Shown here one piece after another: positions 45,493 through 46,737 of a stretch of 46,737 nucleotides of DNA. The stretch is from Podochytrium sp. JEL0797 (taxonomy: Eukaryota > Chytridiomycota > Chytridiomycetes > Chytridiales > Chytriomycetaceae): the NCBI GenBank assembly GCA_027596195.1, contig JADGJG010000086.1, positions 1 to 46,737 of the forward strand, written 5' to 3'. Made by a program: the position numbers and the translations under genes. Every line of letters begins with the position of its first letter. Position 1 is the stretch's first letter. Under the pieces are notes generated by a model, which worked only from the letters and a program-made list of their open reading frames with translations, searched no databases and was not told the origin of the DNA.

Positions 45493-46675
45493 ATGCTCCT
45501 CCAACAGGTCCTCCTCGGGTTCCTCGCCACTGGCATTGCACCCGCCCTCGCGCTCTACTCGACCCGCGACACTGTGATTCAAGGGAATGCGGGCAACTTC
45601 AAAGACGTTGTGATGGACACGGAGCACCCCGTGATGGTTGAATTCTTTGCGCCCTGGTGAGTGTTGCTGTACTGTGATGCACGGTAACTTAACTGCGAAT
45701 TCTTCTGCTCCAGGTGCGGCCACTGCAAAAACCTGGTATGTTGCTTTGTTTTGATGCCGATGCCCAGTCCTTACTCCTTCTCGACCCTCCCAGGCCCCCG
45801 AATACAAAAAAGCCGCCGACAGCCTGAAGGGCCTTGCGAAGCTCGTTGCCGTGGACTGCGATGTCGAATCCAACAAACCGCTCTGTGGCCAATACGGAAT
45901 CCAAGGTTTTGATTGCAAGCGCTTGGGTGTAATACTTATTTGTTTTGGCTGCCAGGATTCCCCACGCTCAAGTTCTTTGGCAAGAACAAAAAGTCTCCCC
46001 AGGACTACCAGGGCGAGCGAAAGGCAAAGGCCATTGTGGACTACATGATTCCGCAAATCGCGAACCACGTGCAGCTGATTGGAACTAAAGGAAAGGCCAA
46101 GGGTCTTGAAGCATTTGTGACCGAAGAGGTAAGCGGCTCTTTAATTGCTTGTGTACGCTTTTCGCGTTTTGTAACACTTCCCCTTGTGCCCCCCAAAATC
46201 AGCCAACCCTCCCCAAAGCCATGTTGATCTCCAAAAAGTCATCCACCTCCCCCCTCCTCAAAGCCATCTCGACTGAATACAAAGGACGTATGGTGATTGG
46301 AGAATTGCGCACATCCGAGGCCGACACCCTCGCCAAAGTCGAAGCAATCCACAAGTTCAAGTCGTACCCTGTGCTGGTTGTGTTCCCCGTGGGTGTTACG
46401 GGAACGGAGGGCGTCGTGGTGTACGAAGGTGAGGGGTTTTTGTGTTTGTTGTTGTTTTGTTTTGGTTGTTGATGCGTTTTTTTTGCCTTGGCACGCGTCG
46501 CATTTTTGTCGTCAAGGTGAACTCAAGAGTGCTCCATTGACAACATTCTTGGACAAGTACGCTATTGCCAAACCCAAGAAGGCTGGCAAGAAGGATGGAA
46601 AGAAAGACGACAAAAAGAAACCCAAAAAGGACCAGCAAAAGAAGGAACAAGCGGAAGAGAAAGCCCCTGAGCCAT
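45493..46675 (+). CDS. Protein disulfide isomerase-like thioredoxin protein (Mpd1/PDIA6-like), 3' end missing
   Basis: This is an oxidative folding enzyme of the ER lumen. Exons are 45493-45656, 45714-45735, 45794-45905, 45956-46128, 46203-46428 and 46517-46675, with more beyond the contig end. A signal peptide (about residues 1-21, LLQQVLLGFLATGIAPALA) precedes a thioredoxin domain with VEFFAPWCGHCKNL; CGHC is the redox pair. The exon carrying GHCKNL is only 22 nt. YGIQGFPTLKFFG and DYQGERKAKAIVDYM close the first domain. The second part (PTLPKAMLISKK, ELRTSEADTLAKVEAIHKF, YPVLVVFP) resembles a redox-inactive thioredoxin fold, as in Mpd1 or PDIA6. A Lys-rich linker then runs to the last visible exon. 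An ER retention signal cannot be checked because the C-terminus is cut off. Confidence 0.88.
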
Positions 46676-46699
46676 GTGAGTTTTTGCATTTTCATCTTT

Positions 46700-46737
46700 G
46701 GGGGGGGGGGGGGGGGCGCCGGGCCCGCGCGCGGGCC
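46700..46737. other. Poly-G/GC contig end, probable artefact
   Basis: A run of G followed by GC-only sequence ends the window, unlike the neighbouring coding and intronic composition. It truncates the PDI-like gene and probably reflects sequencing or assembly error. Confidence 0.75.

Overview
This is a gene-dense stretch of a eukaryotic nuclear genome. Almost every gene is cut by short GT-AG introns, mostly about 50-110 bp, with a few of 150-220 bp. The gene set is fungal: Cft1/CPSF1, Syf1, a KA1-domain kinase, a Pcl/Cln-like cyclin, a DUF2408-type protein and a Rap/Rsr1 GTPase. Three rhodopsin-guanylyl cyclase genes point to a zoosporic fungus. One of them has the helix-C signature of neorhodopsin (NeoR), best known from the chytrid Rhizoclosmatium. 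I infer Chytridiomycota, probably Chytridiales; the species cannot be fixed from the sequence alone. Both ends (poly-C at left, poly-G/GC at right) look like assembly artefacts and each cuts a gene.

Layout. 60-5072 (-): CPSF1/CFT1, missing its C-terminus. 5119-7784 (+): AP-3 mu. 7966-11603 (+): SYF1. 11840-14643 and 15142-17945 (-): tandem ABCG half-transporters with identical exon lengths. 18431-19629 (-): COX18-type insertase. 19759 to about 23285 (-): SelO AMPylase with an unusually long C-terminal half and no C-terminal cysteines. 23393-25213 (+): DUF2408-like protein. 25308-27570 (+): sphingosine-1-phosphate lyase. 27775-28524 (+): NF-YC-like histone-fold subunit. 28858-30244 (+): homeodomain protein. 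30343-31076 (-): C9orf85-like zinc protein. 31232-33550 (-): cyclin. 33936-36267 (-): KA1 kinase. 36576-37318 (+): unrecognised protein. 37440-39532 and 39618-41517 (-): two rhodopsin-guanylyl cyclases. 41732-43669 (+): NeoR-type rhodopsin-cyclase. 43971-44804 (-): Rap-type GTPase. 45493 to the right end (+): PDI-like protein.

The highlight is the photoreceptor cluster at 37440-43669. Two RGC paralogues with complete guanylyl-cyclase active sites lie in tandem. The second shares a 214-bp divergent promoter region with the NeoR-type gene. The NeoR-type cyclase domain keeps the metal-binding aspartates and the GTP-specifying residues but has lost the catalytic Asn and Arg. This fits an obligate heterodimer in which an RGC supplies the missing residues, and the genes for both partners sit side by side. 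RGC-A also appears to carry an extra intron that leaves a 7-nt first coding exon.

Other points of interest: an array of CTAG-type tetramers with an exact mean period of 10.4 bp at 5167-5274 beside the CPSF1/AP-3 mu start codons; a GC-AG intron in the kinase; an atypical recognition helix in the homeodomain; and a conserved CCAAT/palindrome block upstream of both ABC genes. I found no tRNA, rRNA, CRISPR array or recognisable transposon. All exon coordinates are manual splice predictions.
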